Origin: JAPOUP01 sp965203605
GTDB lineage: Bacteria > Pseudomonadota > Alphaproteobacteria > Rhodobacterales > Rhodobacteraceae
Direction of reading: 5' to 3'
Assembly (NCBI GenBank): GCA_965203605.1
Contig: OZ241902.1
Span: 5,456,001 to 5,520,000 of the forward strand
DNA length: 64,000 bases
Made by a program: the position numbers and the translations under genes. Below the pieces are notes generated by a model, which did not search any database, was not told the origin of the DNA, and worked only from the letters and a program-made list of their open reading frames with translations. This document shows positions 39,784 to 49,286 of this stretch, one piece after another; positions within the stretch are counted from its first letter, which is position 1; each line of letters opens with the position of its first letter.

Positions 39784-40245
39784 GTGGCAGCGTTGTGGCG
39801 GCATGGTGGCGGTAAGGCAAGCGAAAAGCGGTTGGCATTCGCGCGACCGCCCCAGAGTCCCTGCTGCTATTGCTGCGTTCGACGAAGACTGCCCAAGGGA
39901 TGTTCGGACAAAGGGAAGGCCAATGAATTCCGCTAGATAGGAGGACATGTTCTGAGGCGAAACAGCAGTCCGGATCCGTTGGGAGGCGGGTATGGAGTAC
40001 GATTTGGTTCCTTTTCGATGTTCAGGGATCGCATTCGCTTGCCGAAAAGATTCGGAGACCGGCCTACGGGACTGGGGCAACGCCAGATCCTGATCGAGCT
40101 GCGTACCGGCTCTGGCGGTTGTCGTACCCCTTGGCCAGGGAACCGTTCGCAGCGTTTAACGGCAATGACTCAAGTTCCCCAGGGCCATAGCACTGCCCGT
40201 CGGGACGACGGTGTTAGTCATTGAACCGGATAGGGAGCTCCCCGG
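39784..40245. other. Intergenic region dnaB-alr
   Basis: These 462 bp hold no recognisable gene although the alr frame remains open through part of them. Possible site of the alr-mlaEF promoter. Confidence 0.45.
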
Positions 40246-41736
40246 TCAGTAATCGGTGGCTGCGTTCCGTTGCCACGGCTGGACGAAATTTCCAAAGCGC
40301 GTGAATTTGCCCTCAAAGCTGAGTGGGACTGTTCCGATCGGACCGTGACGCTGCTTGCCAATGATGACTTCCGCGCGTCCATGGATTTCATCCATTTTCG
40401 CTTTCCAGTCCGCTATTGCGTCATGGTCGTTTTCGTTGGGCTTCTCCCGCTCCAGATAGTACTCTTCCCGGTATACAAACATCACGACGTCGGCGTCCTG
40501 TTCGATCGAGCCTGACTCCCTGAGGTCGGCCAGCTGCGGACGCTTCTCATCCCTCTGTTCCACCTGTCGGGAGAGCTGGGACAATGCGACAACGGGAATA
40601 TCGAGTTCCTTGGCGATGGCCTTGAGACCCTGTGTGATTTCCGCAACTTCGTTGACCCGGTTGTCCTTTGCGGAGGCCGGCCGAACGAGCTGGAGGTAGT
40701 CCACGAAGAGGACGTCGAGACCGTAGGTCCGCTTTAGCCGCCGCGCTCTTGCCAGCAGCTGGCTGATGGGAAGTGCTGGAGTGTCGTCAATGTAGAGAGG
40801 ACAGGCTTCCAGCGCCTTCGCGGCGTCATAGAACCTGTGGAGTTCGGCCTCCGTAAGGTCGCCGCGGCGAACCTGGTCGCTGGGAATTTCCGCCACCTGG
40901 GAGAGAATCCGTGACGCGAGCTGCTCCGCGCTCATTTCAAGACTGAAGAAACCGACCACTCCACCTTCGACCGCACCTTGAGAACCGTCGCGAAGTGATC
41001 CCTTTCTGAACTTTCGTGCCATGTTGAACGCGATGTTGGTGGCGAGCGCAGTCTTCCCCATGGACGGACGCCCCGCGACGATCAGCAGATCGGAACGGTG
41101 AAGTCCGCCAAGTCTGTTGTCCAGATCCTTCAGTTCTGTTCCTATGCCTGCGAGTCCTCCGTCGCGGCCGACTGCTGCGGCTGCGATCTGGATGGCGTCC
41201 GTCACGGATTTGAGAAAGCTCTGGAATCCAGAGTTGATCCGCCCCTTCTCACCGAGGCCATAAAGCGCCTGCTCGGCTTCGACGATCTGGTCGGTAGGGG
41301 TGCTGTTCACATCGACCCTGCATGCCTTCTCGGAGATGTCCGCGCCGAGCCGAATCAATTCACGCCGGATTGCAAGGTCATAGATCAGCTGTGCATAGTC
41401 CCGGGAAACGAGGCTTGAGATCGCCGCGCCTGCGAGCCGTGTGAGATAGACCGGACCGCCAAGTTCCTTAAGCCCTTCATCGTCTTCCAGGAATGCTTTG
41501 AGCGTAACTGGCGATGCCAGCGAATTTAGCTTGATGCGATCCGCCGCTACCTGAAAAATCCTTGCATGCACCGGGTCATAGAAATGTTCGGGTTGGACGA
41601 TCGAGCTGATGCGGTCGTAGGTATCGTTGTTCGTCAGGATCGCGCCAAGGAGCTGCTGTTCCGCCTCTATGTTGTTCGGCAGCGTGGTGGCTTCTTCAAC
41701 CTCCACGTCAGGACGAATGCGTGTGACTTCGTTCAT
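40246..41736 (-). CDS. dnaB: Replicative DNA helicase
   Basis: This 496-residue hexameric helicase drives the replication fork. The N-terminal DnaB domain starts at LPNNIEAEQQLLGAIL. The RecA-like domain has Walker A GRPSMGKTA, GFFSLEMSAEQL, Walker B VLFVDYLQLV, and the C-terminal SQLSRQVEQR and ESGSIEQDADVVMFVYREEYY. Full length, no inteins. The 330-bp upstream region contains DnaA-box-like sites. Confidence 0.96.
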   Translation of the reverse strand: MNEVTRIRPDVEVEEATTLPNNIEAEQQLLGAILTNNDTYDRISSIVQPEHFYDPVHARIFQVAADRIKLNSLASPVTLKAFLEDDEGLKELGGPVYLTRLAGAAISSLVSRDYAQLIYDLAIRRELIRLGADISEKACRVDVNSTPTDQIVEAEQALYGLGEKGRINSGFQSFLKSVTDAIQIAAAAVGRDGGLAGIGTELKDLDNRLGGLHRSDLLIVAGRPSMGKTALATNIAFNMARKFRKGSLRDGSQGAVEGGVVGFFSLEMSAEQLASRILSQVAEIPSDQVRRGDLTEAELHRFYDAAKALEACPLYIDDTPALPISQLLARARRLKRTYGLDVLFVDYLQLVRPASAKDNRVNEVAEITQGLKAIAKELDIPVVALSQLSRQVEQRDEKRPQLADLRESGSIEQDADVVMFVYREEYYLEREKPNENDHDAIADWKAKMDEIHGRAEVIIGKQRHGPIGTVPLSFEGKFTRFGNFVQPWQRNAATDY

Positions 41737-41941
41737 TTCGCGTGCAGTCCAGTTAGGGTCTTCGGGTCCAGCGTTGGAAATGCCAATCCCGCAGACTTGT
41801 CAAAGTCTGGAAAAACCGGTGTAGAACTCGACGTGAACGTTGGGCAGTGAGTTTTGGGTCATCGGTCTCTTCGTAATATATTGCGAAGTTCCGGCATTCT
41901 CAAACATAATATGGGTTTGTCGGTGATTCCCAAGGTTGGCC

Positions 41942-42004
41942 TTATTCACAGGGGGAGGCGCTTGGTTACAGGCATTCTCCACAGGAAAGTGTCGGTTTTC
42001 CACA
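41942..42004. promoter_or_regulatory. DnaA-box-like cluster upstream of dnaB
   Basis: Three 9-mers in the same orientation resemble the DnaA box TTATNCACA: TTATTCACA (41942-41950, exact match), TTCTCCACA (41975-41983) and TTTTCCACA (41996-42004). They lie in the noncoding region 41737-42066 between dnaB and the WYL regulator gene. They could mediate DnaA control of dnaB; three sites alone do not make an origin. Confidence 0.4.
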
Positions 42005-42066
42005 GAGATCGCACCCTTCAGCTACCCGGTCCGGTCGATGCACGGGAATCGAGCTTTCCGCTCCGG

Positions 42067-42747
42067 TTACGGTTGATGGGTCCGGGATCTGTAGTCATCC
42101 ATCGTTTTCCCTTTCTCATCGACAAACAGCGCCGGCAGGATGTCGAGGGACCTGATCTGGTCGACGCGGAACTCAACGAAGCTGTCTGTCAGTTCGCACC
42201 AGCAGGTGGTGGTCCAGACCCGGCCCCAGTACTCCAGGGCGAGCGGCCGGATTGTGCGGCGGGTTTCGGCTCCGTCACTGTCGCAATGGGTGATGGCAAG
42301 TTTCTGGCGGGCCCGGACCGCGGCCCGGATCACTGGCATGTGCTGGAAGCCCGCGGCGACATCCGAGAACGGATACGTGGCGAAGCCCCAACCTTTTGGA
42401 GCTGCCGTCCGCTCTTCTGGAAGGATCGCGTCAATCTTTGCGGAGAGACTGCGGGCAGCCTCACGACGCTCGACATCTTCCGCCTCACCCACGACCGAAA
42501 GTCCGAGATGGAGGGCCTCGAGCTCCGCCATCGTGAGATTGAGTGGTGGGAGGGTTACGGGTGCCGATATCTGATAGCCAAGACCGCGCATGCCTTCCAC
42601 CGGGAGTCCCGAGGCGGCCAGGGTGTGCATATCCCGGTAGACTGTCCGCAGTGACACGCCGGTCGTCGTTGCTATGTCCTCGGCTCGGTGAAAGCGGCCA
42701 TCCCGCAGGATGCGGATCAGCTCAACCAGCCGGTTGGAGCGTTTCAT
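42067..42747 (-). CDS. WYL-domain transcriptional regulator (YafY-like)
   Basis: This is a 226-residue regulator. The N-terminal HTH_11 domain is MKRSNRLVELIRILRDGRFH with TTGVSLRTVYRDM, and a WYL domain follows (ALEYWGRVWTTTCWCELTDSFVEFRVDQI). Members of this group commonly repress their own gene through a CTGTCA-type palindrome, and such a palindrome lies upstream at 42772-42797. It is divergent from tatABC. Effector and other targets are unknown. Confidence 0.85.
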   Translation of the reverse strand: MKRSNRLVELIRILRDGRFHRAEDIATTTGVSLRTVYRDMHTLAASGLPVEGMRGLGYQISAPVTLPPLNLTMAELEALHLGLSVVGEAEDVERREAARSLSAKIDAILPEERTAAPKGWGFATYPFSDVAAGFQHMPVIRAAVRARQKLAITHCDSDGAETRRTIRPLALEYWGRVWTTTCWCELTDSFVEFRVDQIRSLDILPALFVDEKGKTMDDYRSRTHQP

Positions 42748-42771
42748 CGGACGCTGCGCTCCTTCACTGAC

Positions 42772-42797
42772 ATAATTCTGTCAACTGTCAGGATAAT
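42772..42797. promoter_or_regulatory. Candidate operator of the WYL regulator
   Basis: This is a 26-bp imperfect dyad with half-sites ATAATTCTGTCA and TGTCAGGATAAT separated by 2 bp; 9 of 12 positions are symmetric. It begins 25 bp upstream of the regulator's start codon and 140 bp before tatA, in the shared divergent region, and fits autoregulation. Confidence 0.55.
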
Positions 42798-42936
42798 GGC
42801 AAAGATTCAACCGAATTTGGCGGCGAATCCGCAATCCCGCCCGGAATCCACCTTTCAAGGCGCGCCGAACCTGCCTAGATAACCCGTCAGTGAGCGAAAA
42901 TTGTCAGGGGCTCGCCGAGCCTCGATGGAGAGCAGG

Positions 42937-43167
42937 ATGCAAACCCCACTTTTCTTTACGAACGTGCCGCCAGTTGGTTGGCTGCTGATCGCGGTTGTCA
43001 TTCTCGTGCTGTTCGGCCGCGGCAAGATCTCGTCCCTGATGGGTGAGGTCGGAAAGGGTATCACCAGCTTCAGGAAAGGCATCAAGCAGGGCGAAAAGGA
43101 ACTCGAGGATTCGGATGCCGAAGTTGCGCGCGACGTAACCCCCGAGGATGAGAAAGACCGGTCGTAA
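42937..43167 (+). CDS. tatA: Twin-arginine translocase subunit TatA
   Basis: This 76-residue protein forms the pore-like component of the Tat system, which exports folded proteins across the inner membrane. One N-terminal membrane segment (GWLLIAVVILVLFGRGK) is followed by an amphipathic helix (ISSLMGEVGKGITSFRKGI) with the FG hinge motif and an acidic tail. The ATG at 42937 gives typical length; upstream in-frame starts are possible. It leads the tatABC operon. Confidence 0.92.
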   Translation: MQTPLFFTNVPPVGWLLIAVVILVLFGRGKISSLMGEVGKGITSFRKGIKQGEKELEDSDAEVARDVTPEDEKDRS

Positions 43168-43190
43168 CTGTTCGGGGAGGTCCAACTGAC

Positions 43191-43859
43191 ATGGGTTGGA
43201 TGGAACTTCTTGTCGTGGGTGTGGTCGCCCTGATTGTCGTTGGCCCGAAAGATCTGCCCGTGATGTTTCAGGCGCTGGGCCGGATTACGGCCAGGGTCAA
43301 ACGCATGGCGCGCGAATTCCAGATGGCCATGGCTGATGCGGCCAAGGCTTCAGGTACCTCTGACATCTCGAAGGATCTCAAGGGCCTGGCATCACCGAAG
43401 TCGTTGGGACTCGACAGGCTGACGAGTGCCGCAGACAGTTTCGAACGGTGGGATCCCATGGCTTCGAAAGCCCCTAAATCCAAGTTTGGAAAGAAGGCCG
43501 ATACCGGGACACTTTCCGAAGAGCGGGCGGAGCAGGCGGGGTTGATCCGCGAGAGGACAGCGAAGACAGCCCGGGACCGTCTCGACCGTGAGGCGTCAGA
43601 GGGACGTGGGGCGGATGTCGCGGAGCCGTCTGAACCGACCAAATCCGATACATTGGGTGAGGTTGCCGCGAGTGTTCAGGGATCCAGTGCGGCCCCGCGT
43701 CAACCCAATGATGGAAAGAACTCAATGAACGCGGTCGAGGTTGCGACCGGAGACAGGTCCGGAGAACCGACCGATCGGAATGTTACAGGGTCTGGCTCGG
43801 GTTCGGAACACCCTGACAGGGCGCCAGTCAGCGACCTGGGTGAAGAGGGCAGGGCCTGA
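43191..43859 (+). CDS. tatB: Twin-arginine translocase subunit TatB
   Basis: This is a 222-residue protein with the TatB N-terminus MGWMELLVVGVVALIVVGPK (membrane segment ending in GPKDLP) and an amphipathic helix. The long, charged, low-complexity C-terminal tail is normal for alphaproteobacterial TatB. It forms the signal-peptide receptor with TatC. It is 23 bp after tatA and 3 bp before tatC. The ribosome binding site is GGGGAGG. Confidence 0.93.
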   Translation: MGWMELLVVGVVALIVVGPKDLPVMFQALGRITARVKRMAREFQMAMADAAKASGTSDISKDLKGLASPKSLGLDRLTSAADSFERWDPMASKAPKSKFGKKADTGTLSEERAEQAGLIRERTAKTARDRLDREASEGRGADVAEPSEPTKSDTLGEVAASVQGSSAAPRQPNDGKNSMNAVEVATGDRSGEPTDRNVTGSGSGSEHPDRAPVSDLGEEGRA

Positions 43860-43862
43860 TCC

Positions 43863-44747
43863 ATGAGTCGGACGGACGACGACCATATTGAAGATACAAG
43901 CGCACCGCTCATCGAGCATCTGGCAGAACTGCGCACCAGACTCATTCGCTCAGCCATCGCGTTCGTTCTCTGCGTGTTTGTGTGCTTCTATGTCTGGAGT
44001 CCGATCTTCAATTTCCTGACAACACCGATCTGTGCGGGGTTGATGGAGCGCGGCCAGGACTGCGGTCTCATACTCATCAAACTGCAGGAGGGGTTCTTTG
44101 TCGCCATCCGAATTTCGCTGATGGGCGGATTCGCGCTTGCGTTTCCTGTCATCAGCTATCAGCTCTGGCGGTTTGTCGCGCCGGGGCTCTACAGATCCGA
44201 GAAAAGCGCCTTCCTGCCGTTCCTGCTTGCGTCGCCGTTCATGTTCTTCGCAGGCGCCGCTTTCGCGTTTTTCATCGTCATTCCGCTGGCCTTCGACTTT
44301 TTCCTGAATTTCCAGCAGATCGGTGGAAGTGGCGAACTGACGGATGACGGTGTTGAGAATGTCGGCGACGCAGGCATCACCTTCCAGGGTTCGGTGGCCG
44401 AGTACCTTTCCCTGACCATCACGTTCATTCTGGCATTCGGGCTTTGCTTTCAGTTGCCTGTTCTCCTTTCGCTTCTTGGCAAGGCGGGACTGGTCAGTTC
44501 CGCAGGTCTTGCCACAGTCCGAAAGTACGCGGTCGTTGCGATTCTGGTGGTCGCGGGGCTGGTGACACCTCCGGATGTGTTCACCCAGGTCATCCTGTTT
44601 GTCGTGGTCTACGGCCTTTATGAGGTTTCAATCCAGATTGTCGGGAGGATCGAGCGCCGACGCGAGGCGCGGATGCGTGCCGAAGGCACTTGGTACGAGG
44701 AAGAGGAAGAGGGCCCGGAGGAGGAGTCCGAAGAGAGGGCGTCGTGA
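43863..44747 (+). CDS. tatC: Twin-arginine translocase subunit TatC
   Basis: This is a 294-residue protein with six membrane segments. Family motifs include APLIEHLAELRTRLI at the N-terminus, PVISYQLWRFVAPGLY and ALVVAGLVTPPDVFTQ-type sequence in the last segments. It recognises twin-arginine signal peptides. The C-terminus is acidic and extended (EEEEGPEEESEE). Its stop overlaps the start of the next gene (GTGA). Confidence 0.95.
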   Translation: MSRTDDDHIEDTSAPLIEHLAELRTRLIRSAIAFVLCVFVCFYVWSPIFNFLTTPICAGLMERGQDCGLILIKLQEGFFVAIRISLMGGFALAFPVISYQLWRFVAPGLYRSEKSAFLPFLLASPFMFFAGAAFAFFIVIPLAFDFFLNFQQIGGSGELTDDGVENVGDAGITFQGSVAEYLSLTITFILAFGLCFQLPVLLSLLGKAGLVSSAGLATVRKYAVVAILVVAGLVTPPDVFTQVILFVVVYGLYEVSIQIVGRIERRREARMRAEGTWYEEEEEGPEEESEERAS

Positions 44748-45601
44748 GCGAAGACGCCTTGAGGCGCATCGCCGAAGCGTTGGAAAGAATGAGTCCAACT
44801 CCAGCCGGAGAGGCGGACCTTGACAGGGCGGAAGCATTCGTCTGGCGCCCAGAGGTCGACTTCCTTGAACCGGTGGAGCGCGTCAACAGGGTTGAGCTTT
44901 CGCTCCTGGTTGGCATTGACAGGGCCAGAGACACGCTACTGGCCAACACCCTTCGGTTCGCCCGTGCCTTGCCTGCGAACAACGCGCTCCTTTGGGGGGC
45001 CCGCGGCATGGGGAAGTCAAGTCTCGTGAAGGCGGTCCACGCCGAAGTACTTGGCCAGGGGCTGGCCCTGAAGCTGATCGAGGTTCAGCGCGAGGATCTT
45101 CCATCGATCGGGCGGGTGCTCAATGTTCTTCGTGCGTCTGAATTGCGGTTTCTGCTGTTCTGCGATGACTTGAGCTTCAGCCACGATGACCAGCACTATA
45201 AGTCCCTGAAAGCGGTTCTTGACGGAGGAATCGAGGGGCGGCCGGAAAACGTGGTCTTCTACGCGACCTCCAACCGACGTCACCTGATGCCACGGGAAAT
45301 GATCGAAAACGAACGCTCCAGTGCCATCAGCCCGAGCGAAGCCACCGAAGAAAAGGTATCCCTGTCCGACCGGTTCGGCCTATGGCTTGGATTCCATCCC
45401 TGTAGCCAGGACGAATATCTGGAAATGGTTCGCGGTTACTGCATGGCTTGGGGCGTTGAGGTCGACGCGGATATCCTGCGCGCCGAAGCGATCGAATGGC
45501 AGGCGACGAGGGGGTCGCGGTCGGGCCGCGTGGCGTGGCAGTTCTTCACCGATCTAGCCGGGCGGCGGGGCGTCAGCTCCAGACAGATGCGGATTGACTG
45601 A
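44744..45601 (+). CDS. DUF815-family ATPase
   Basis: This is a 285-residue P-loop ATPase. Walker A is GARGMGKSS, Walker B LLFCDDLSF, and sensor-like NVVFYATSNRRHLMPRE matches the DUF815 family. It begins with a GTG that overlaps the tatC stop by 4 bp, so it is translationally coupled to the Tat operon. A function in Tat export is not established; the coupling is frequent in this bacterial group, as far as gene order suggests. Confidence 0.85.
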   Translation: MSEDALRRIAEALERMSPTPAGEADLDRAEAFVWRPEVDFLEPVERVNRVELSLLVGIDRARDTLLANTLRFARALPANNALLWGARGMGKSSLVKAVHAEVLGQGLALKLIEVQREDLPSIGRVLNVLRASELRFLLFCDDLSFSHDDQHYKSLKAVLDGGIEGRPENVVFYATSNRRHLMPREMIENERSSAISPSEATEEKVSLSDRFGLWLGFHPCSQDEYLEMVRGYCMAWGVEVDADILRAEAIEWQATRGSRSGRVAWQFFTDLAGRRGVSSRQMRID

Positions 45602-45870
45602 CGCAGTACATGATCGCTCCGCATTCGGCGCAGGGCCATTCCCGCTTGGAAATCCTGCTCTGTCGCAACTGCGAAAATGATGGAGGACCCTACGGATGTC
45701 CTCAACGACACGTTGCCGTCCGCTGCCAACCGGATGAATGGTCTGGAAAGGACTGACGCCGTCGCGACAGCCCATCCGCGCCGCGCCCAAAGGTGTTGAA
45801 GCCCACCGGCATGCGCAGGCCGCGCCTATCTGGTTCCGACGCCGTCGTCCTGTTCCGTTCCTTCCCTGGA

Positions 45871-47082
45871 TCAGACCCTCTCCACTGCGAGCGCCGTACC
45901 CTCGCCACCACCGATGCAGATTGCCGCAATTCCACGCTTCAGGTCCCTTCGTTCCAGGGCGTTCACCAGGGTTGCCACGATTCGGGCTCCCGATGCGCCG
46001 ATTGGATGTCCCAGGGCGCAGGCCCCTCCGTTGACATTGACTGTCTCGTGCTCAAGGCCCATCTCGTTCATGAACACCATTGGCACGACCGCGAAAGCCT
46101 CGTTCACTTCCCATAGATCGACATCGTTGTTCGACCAACCAATTCTGTCGAGTAGCTTACGTGCCGCAACAATCGGAGCCGTGGTGAACCACCCCGGTGC
46201 CTGCGCATGGCTCGCATATCCGACGATTCTCGCCCTGGCATTCAGCCCCAGATTCTCTGTCGCCGCGGCCGATGCCAGTACCAGCGCGGCCGCACCATCT
46301 GAGATTGACGAGGAATTGGCTGCGGTAACGGTGCCATCGGTACGAAAGGCTGGCTTGAGGGTCGGAATCCGGTCGGGTCGTGCCTTCATCGGTTGTTCGT
46401 CGCGAAGAACCGTGCTGTCGTCGTCGACAGTACTTCTCTGGACGGTAGCTTTGCCACGGCCATGTTTGACCGTGACTGGAACGATTTCCCCTTCAAACGC
46501 TCCGTTGTCGCCCGCAGCGGTGGCGCGCGCCAGTGACGTGATGGCGTATGCGTCCTGCGCTTCGCGGGTGAGCTGGAATTTCTCCGCACAATCCTCGGCA
46601 TATGTCCCCATGAGGCGTCCTTTGTCATATGCATCCTCCAGCCCGTCGAGGAACATGTGATCTGCCGCCTTTCCATGCCCGATTCGTGCACCCCTGCGCA
46701 TGCTGGGAAGGAGGTATGGTGCCTCTGTCATGCTCTCCATGCCTCCAGCGACCACAATTTCGTTCTGCCCGAGCGCGATCTGGTCGGAGGCAACCATCGC
46801 CGCTTTCATGCCTGAGCCACACATTTTGTTCAGCGTGGTGGCGGGCACATCTTCCCCGAGGCCTGCGGCGAATCCCGCCTGTCGGGCCGGTGCCTGGCCC
46901 TGTCCCGCCTGCAGCACACAACCCATTATGAGCTCGTCAACATGGGATGGCGGCAGGTTCGCCGATTCCAATGCTGCCCGAATTGCAACACCTCCCAATT
47001 CCGGCGCGGAGACACCGGAGAAGACTCCCTGAAATCCGCCCATCGGTGTCCTTGCGTACCCTGCAACAATCACTTCATGCAT
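45871..47082 (-). CDS. Acetyl-CoA acetyltransferase (thiolase)
   Basis: This 403-residue thiolase condenses or cleaves acetyl-CoA/acetoacetyl-CoA. The nucleophilic cysteine is in TLNKMCGSGMKA. The C-terminal active site has VNEAFAVVPM, ALGHPIGASGARI and the second cysteine in CIGGGEGTAL. The length is slightly above the usual 390-395. It is monocistronic here, so biosynthetic (PHB) versus degradative use cannot be decided. Confidence 0.92.
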   Translation of the reverse strand: MHEVIVAGYARTPMGGFQGVFSGVSAPELGGVAIRAALESANLPPSHVDELIMGCVLQAGQGQAPARQAGFAAGLGEDVPATTLNKMCGSGMKAAMVASDQIALGQNEIVVAGGMESMTEAPYLLPSMRRGARIGHGKAADHMFLDGLEDAYDKGRLMGTYAEDCAEKFQLTREAQDAYAITSLARATAAGDNGAFEGEIVPVTVKHGRGKATVQRSTVDDDSTVLRDEQPMKARPDRIPTLKPAFRTDGTVTAANSSSISDGAAALVLASAAATENLGLNARARIVGYASHAQAPGWFTTAPIVAARKLLDRIGWSNNDVDLWEVNEAFAVVPMVFMNEMGLEHETVNVNGGACALGHPIGASGARIVATLVNALERRDLKRGIAAICIGGGEGTALAVERV

Positions 47083-47257
47083 GTTCAGTTCTCCCCGTTC
47101 TGGAATTGGGCCAACTCATAGCGATTGGAAGCCAACGGCGTCCAGCCATTCGCGTGGGGTCCGCTCGGGGTGGGACGGGTCTTGTTTCCAGGTGGTTTAG
47201 GGAGTTGCCGCTGTGAAGACTGCCAGTCGATTGAGCCGCCTCCGCATATATTTTCCA

Positions 47258-48820
47258 TCAGGCGGGCTCGGCGCGGATCTCGAGCAGGTTTCGCGCCTCT
47301 CGTCCGCATGCCACCGCGACCAGATGGACGGGCCGGCCCGGGCTGCGGTGCCGTTCCGCGTAGCCCCTGTCCCGCATCTGCGAAAGCGCCGCGTCCAGCG
47401 CCGCCTCCGCCTCCCCCGCGCCGTCCACCACCTTGAACTCCAGCACGAAGGCCTGTCCTCCCGCGAGCACTGCCATGTCGGCGCGGCCCCGGCCTGACGC
47501 CTCCTCCGCTCGGACGTCGGCCCCGACGGCCCGCAGGCACATGTACAGCAGGCCAGCGTACCACGCCTCGTAACGGGCGAGATCCCCCTTCGCGTGCCAC
47601 TGGTAGGGGATCCCCGCCAGACAGGTCCGGAGCCGGTCCTCGAAGCCTCCGAAGTCATTCGCCTCCAGGAGCGCCAGCAGCTCCCTGGCCTCCCCCGCTG
47701 CCTCTACCGACGGCTTGCCCAGATGTGCCAGCAGCCCGCGGTTCAGGCTGAGCCGCACCTCCAGGTTCGGGCAGTCCAACCGATAGAGCGTGTCAAACCC
47801 GTCGGACACCTCCTCCGCCACGGTCAGGTAGCCGGTCTGGAACAGGAGAGCCTCGGTTCCGATGTCGCCGACGTCGAACCTCGACACCAGCGACATGTCC
47901 GCCATCCGACCCTCGAGCTCCATGGGTCCCGTGCCCCGCTCCACCAGCGTCCGGTAGAGGAACGTCGGCGAGCCGGTCTCGTACCACCAGGGCCGGAACT
48001 CGCGGTGCCGCAGCAGCAGCAGCACGTCGTAGGGGTTGTAGACCCGCTCGCCGCCGCGCCAGTGGTAGCCGTTGTACCACAGACGGACCCGCTCCCGGTC
48101 CAGCCCCCCGAGCTCGGGCCCGAAGGTCCGGTCAAGATCGTCCTCGGTGTAGCCGCAGATGGTGGCGAAGCGCGGGTCGAGGGTGATGTCCTCGAGGTTG
48201 TTGAGGCCGGAGAAGAGGCTGACCTTCGAGAACATGCTGACGCCGGTAACGAAGGTGAAGCGGACGTGCCTGGCGGCGCCCTTTATGGTGCCGTAGAGTC
48301 CGCGCAGGTAGTCCCGGTTGGCGGTAGCCAGATCCGGGTCGTGGAGCGCGTCGAGGATCGGCTTGTCATACTCGTCGACGAGGACGGCCACCCGTCGGCC
48401 GGTCGCCCGGTGGAGGCGATCGAGGAGGTCGAACAGGCGCTCCGGACCGGTAGGCAGTGAGGCGCCTTCGAGGTCAGCGTTCCGCCCGATCACCTCCAGC
48501 TGGGCGAGGACGTTCCGCTCCACGTCCCCGGGATCGGTGTACTTGCCGTCGAAGCTGAGGCGCAGCACTGGATGGCGGACGGACCAGTCCCAGTGGCCGT
48601 GGATGTCGAGTCCGCGGAACAGTTCCTCGCAGCCCTCGAACAGCGCCCCCAGAGTGTCCAGCAGCAGACTCTTCCCGAACCGTCGCGGCCGGGAAAGGAA
48701 ATAGCTGCGCCCCTCCTCCACCAGGCGGCGGATGAGGGATGTCTTGTCGACGTAGTAGCTGCCCGTCTCCCGGATCGCGCGGAGGTCCTGAATCCCAATC
48801 GGAAGCATGCGGCGGTCCAT
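47258..48820 (-). CDS. AAA-ATPase with PD-(D/E)XK nuclease-like C-terminus
   Basis: This 520-residue protein has an AAA-ATPase-like N-terminal half: Walker A RPRRFGKSLLLD (44-55) and Walker B VAVLVDEYDKPI. Its C-terminus has the nuclease-like signature GRADMAVLAGGQAFVLEFKV (D..E-x-K). This is the widespread AAA-ATPase/DUF1703 architecture, often in many copies per genome and horizontally spread. The start at 48820 has GGGGAGG close upstream. Biological role is unknown. GC content is visibly higher than in the flanking genes, consistent with transfer. Confidence 0.82.
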   Translation of the reverse strand: MDRRMLPIGIQDLRAIRETGSYYVDKTSLIRRLVEEGRSYFLSRPRRFGKSLLLDTLGALFEGCEELFRGLDIHGHWDWSVRHPVLRLSFDGKYTDPGDVERNVLAQLEVIGRNADLEGASLPTGPERLFDLLDRLHRATGRRVAVLVDEYDKPILDALHDPDLATANRDYLRGLYGTIKGAARHVRFTFVTGVSMFSKVSLFSGLNNLEDITLDPRFATICGYTEDDLDRTFGPELGGLDRERVRLWYNGYHWRGGERVYNPYDVLLLLRHREFRPWWYETGSPTFLYRTLVERGTGPMELEGRMADMSLVSRFDVGDIGTEALLFQTGYLTVAEEVSDGFDTLYRLDCPNLEVRLSLNRGLLAHLGKPSVEAAGEARELLALLEANDFGGFEDRLRTCLAGIPYQWHAKGDLARYEAWYAGLLYMCLRAVGADVRAEEASGRGRADMAVLAGGQAFVLEFKVVDGAGEAEAALDAALSQMRDRGYAERHRSPGRPVHLVAVACGREARNLLEIRAEPA

Positions 48821-49286
48821 TGGCCTCCCCTCTGGCGACGCCCGGATTTGCGGGCAGCGGTGGAAACCCATCGATTCCACATTCTTGGCAGTAGTGCTTA
48901 GCATGGGAAATCCCAGAGCCCAAGTGAGGCAACGCCCTGCAACGCCCGCACCCTGCGGATCAGGCAGCATGCGGGATGTGCGCGAAGAGTCCGCCAAAGC
49001 CAATCGTCGGCCAACCTGCTGAGAGGCTGACAATTTCACTCATATGCTTGCCTTGTCATCTCGTGGCGATGGGAGTCGGCGTTCCACTGCGTGAATGGGA
49101 TGGTGGTTGCCGTGACTAATGCGGCCGGGCCAATCGCGGTCTTGAGCCTAACCTAACAACATGAATCGTCGCTGTCGCCTGCCGGATCGGCTCGACCGGC
49201 TTTGAACCCATTTGGGGACAGTGCGCCTTGCTTGATCTCAAGGCAATCACCTGCCAACCTCACATGCAGCCTGATGGGGCTTGAAA
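48821..49286. other. Intergenic region, no gene called
   Basis: These 466 bp hold no recognisable gene. They separate the AAA-ATPase from the decayed response regulator. Confidence 0.5.

Noticed and set aside
41942..42004. Replication origin at the DnaA-like boxes
   Set aside because: Only three boxes, no AT-rich unwinding region and no dnaA, parAB or repABC genes nearby.
47594..48460. A 288-residue frame antisense to the AAA-ATPase gene
   Set aside because: Composition-driven shadow with no family motifs, while the opposite strand has clear Walker and nuclease motifs.
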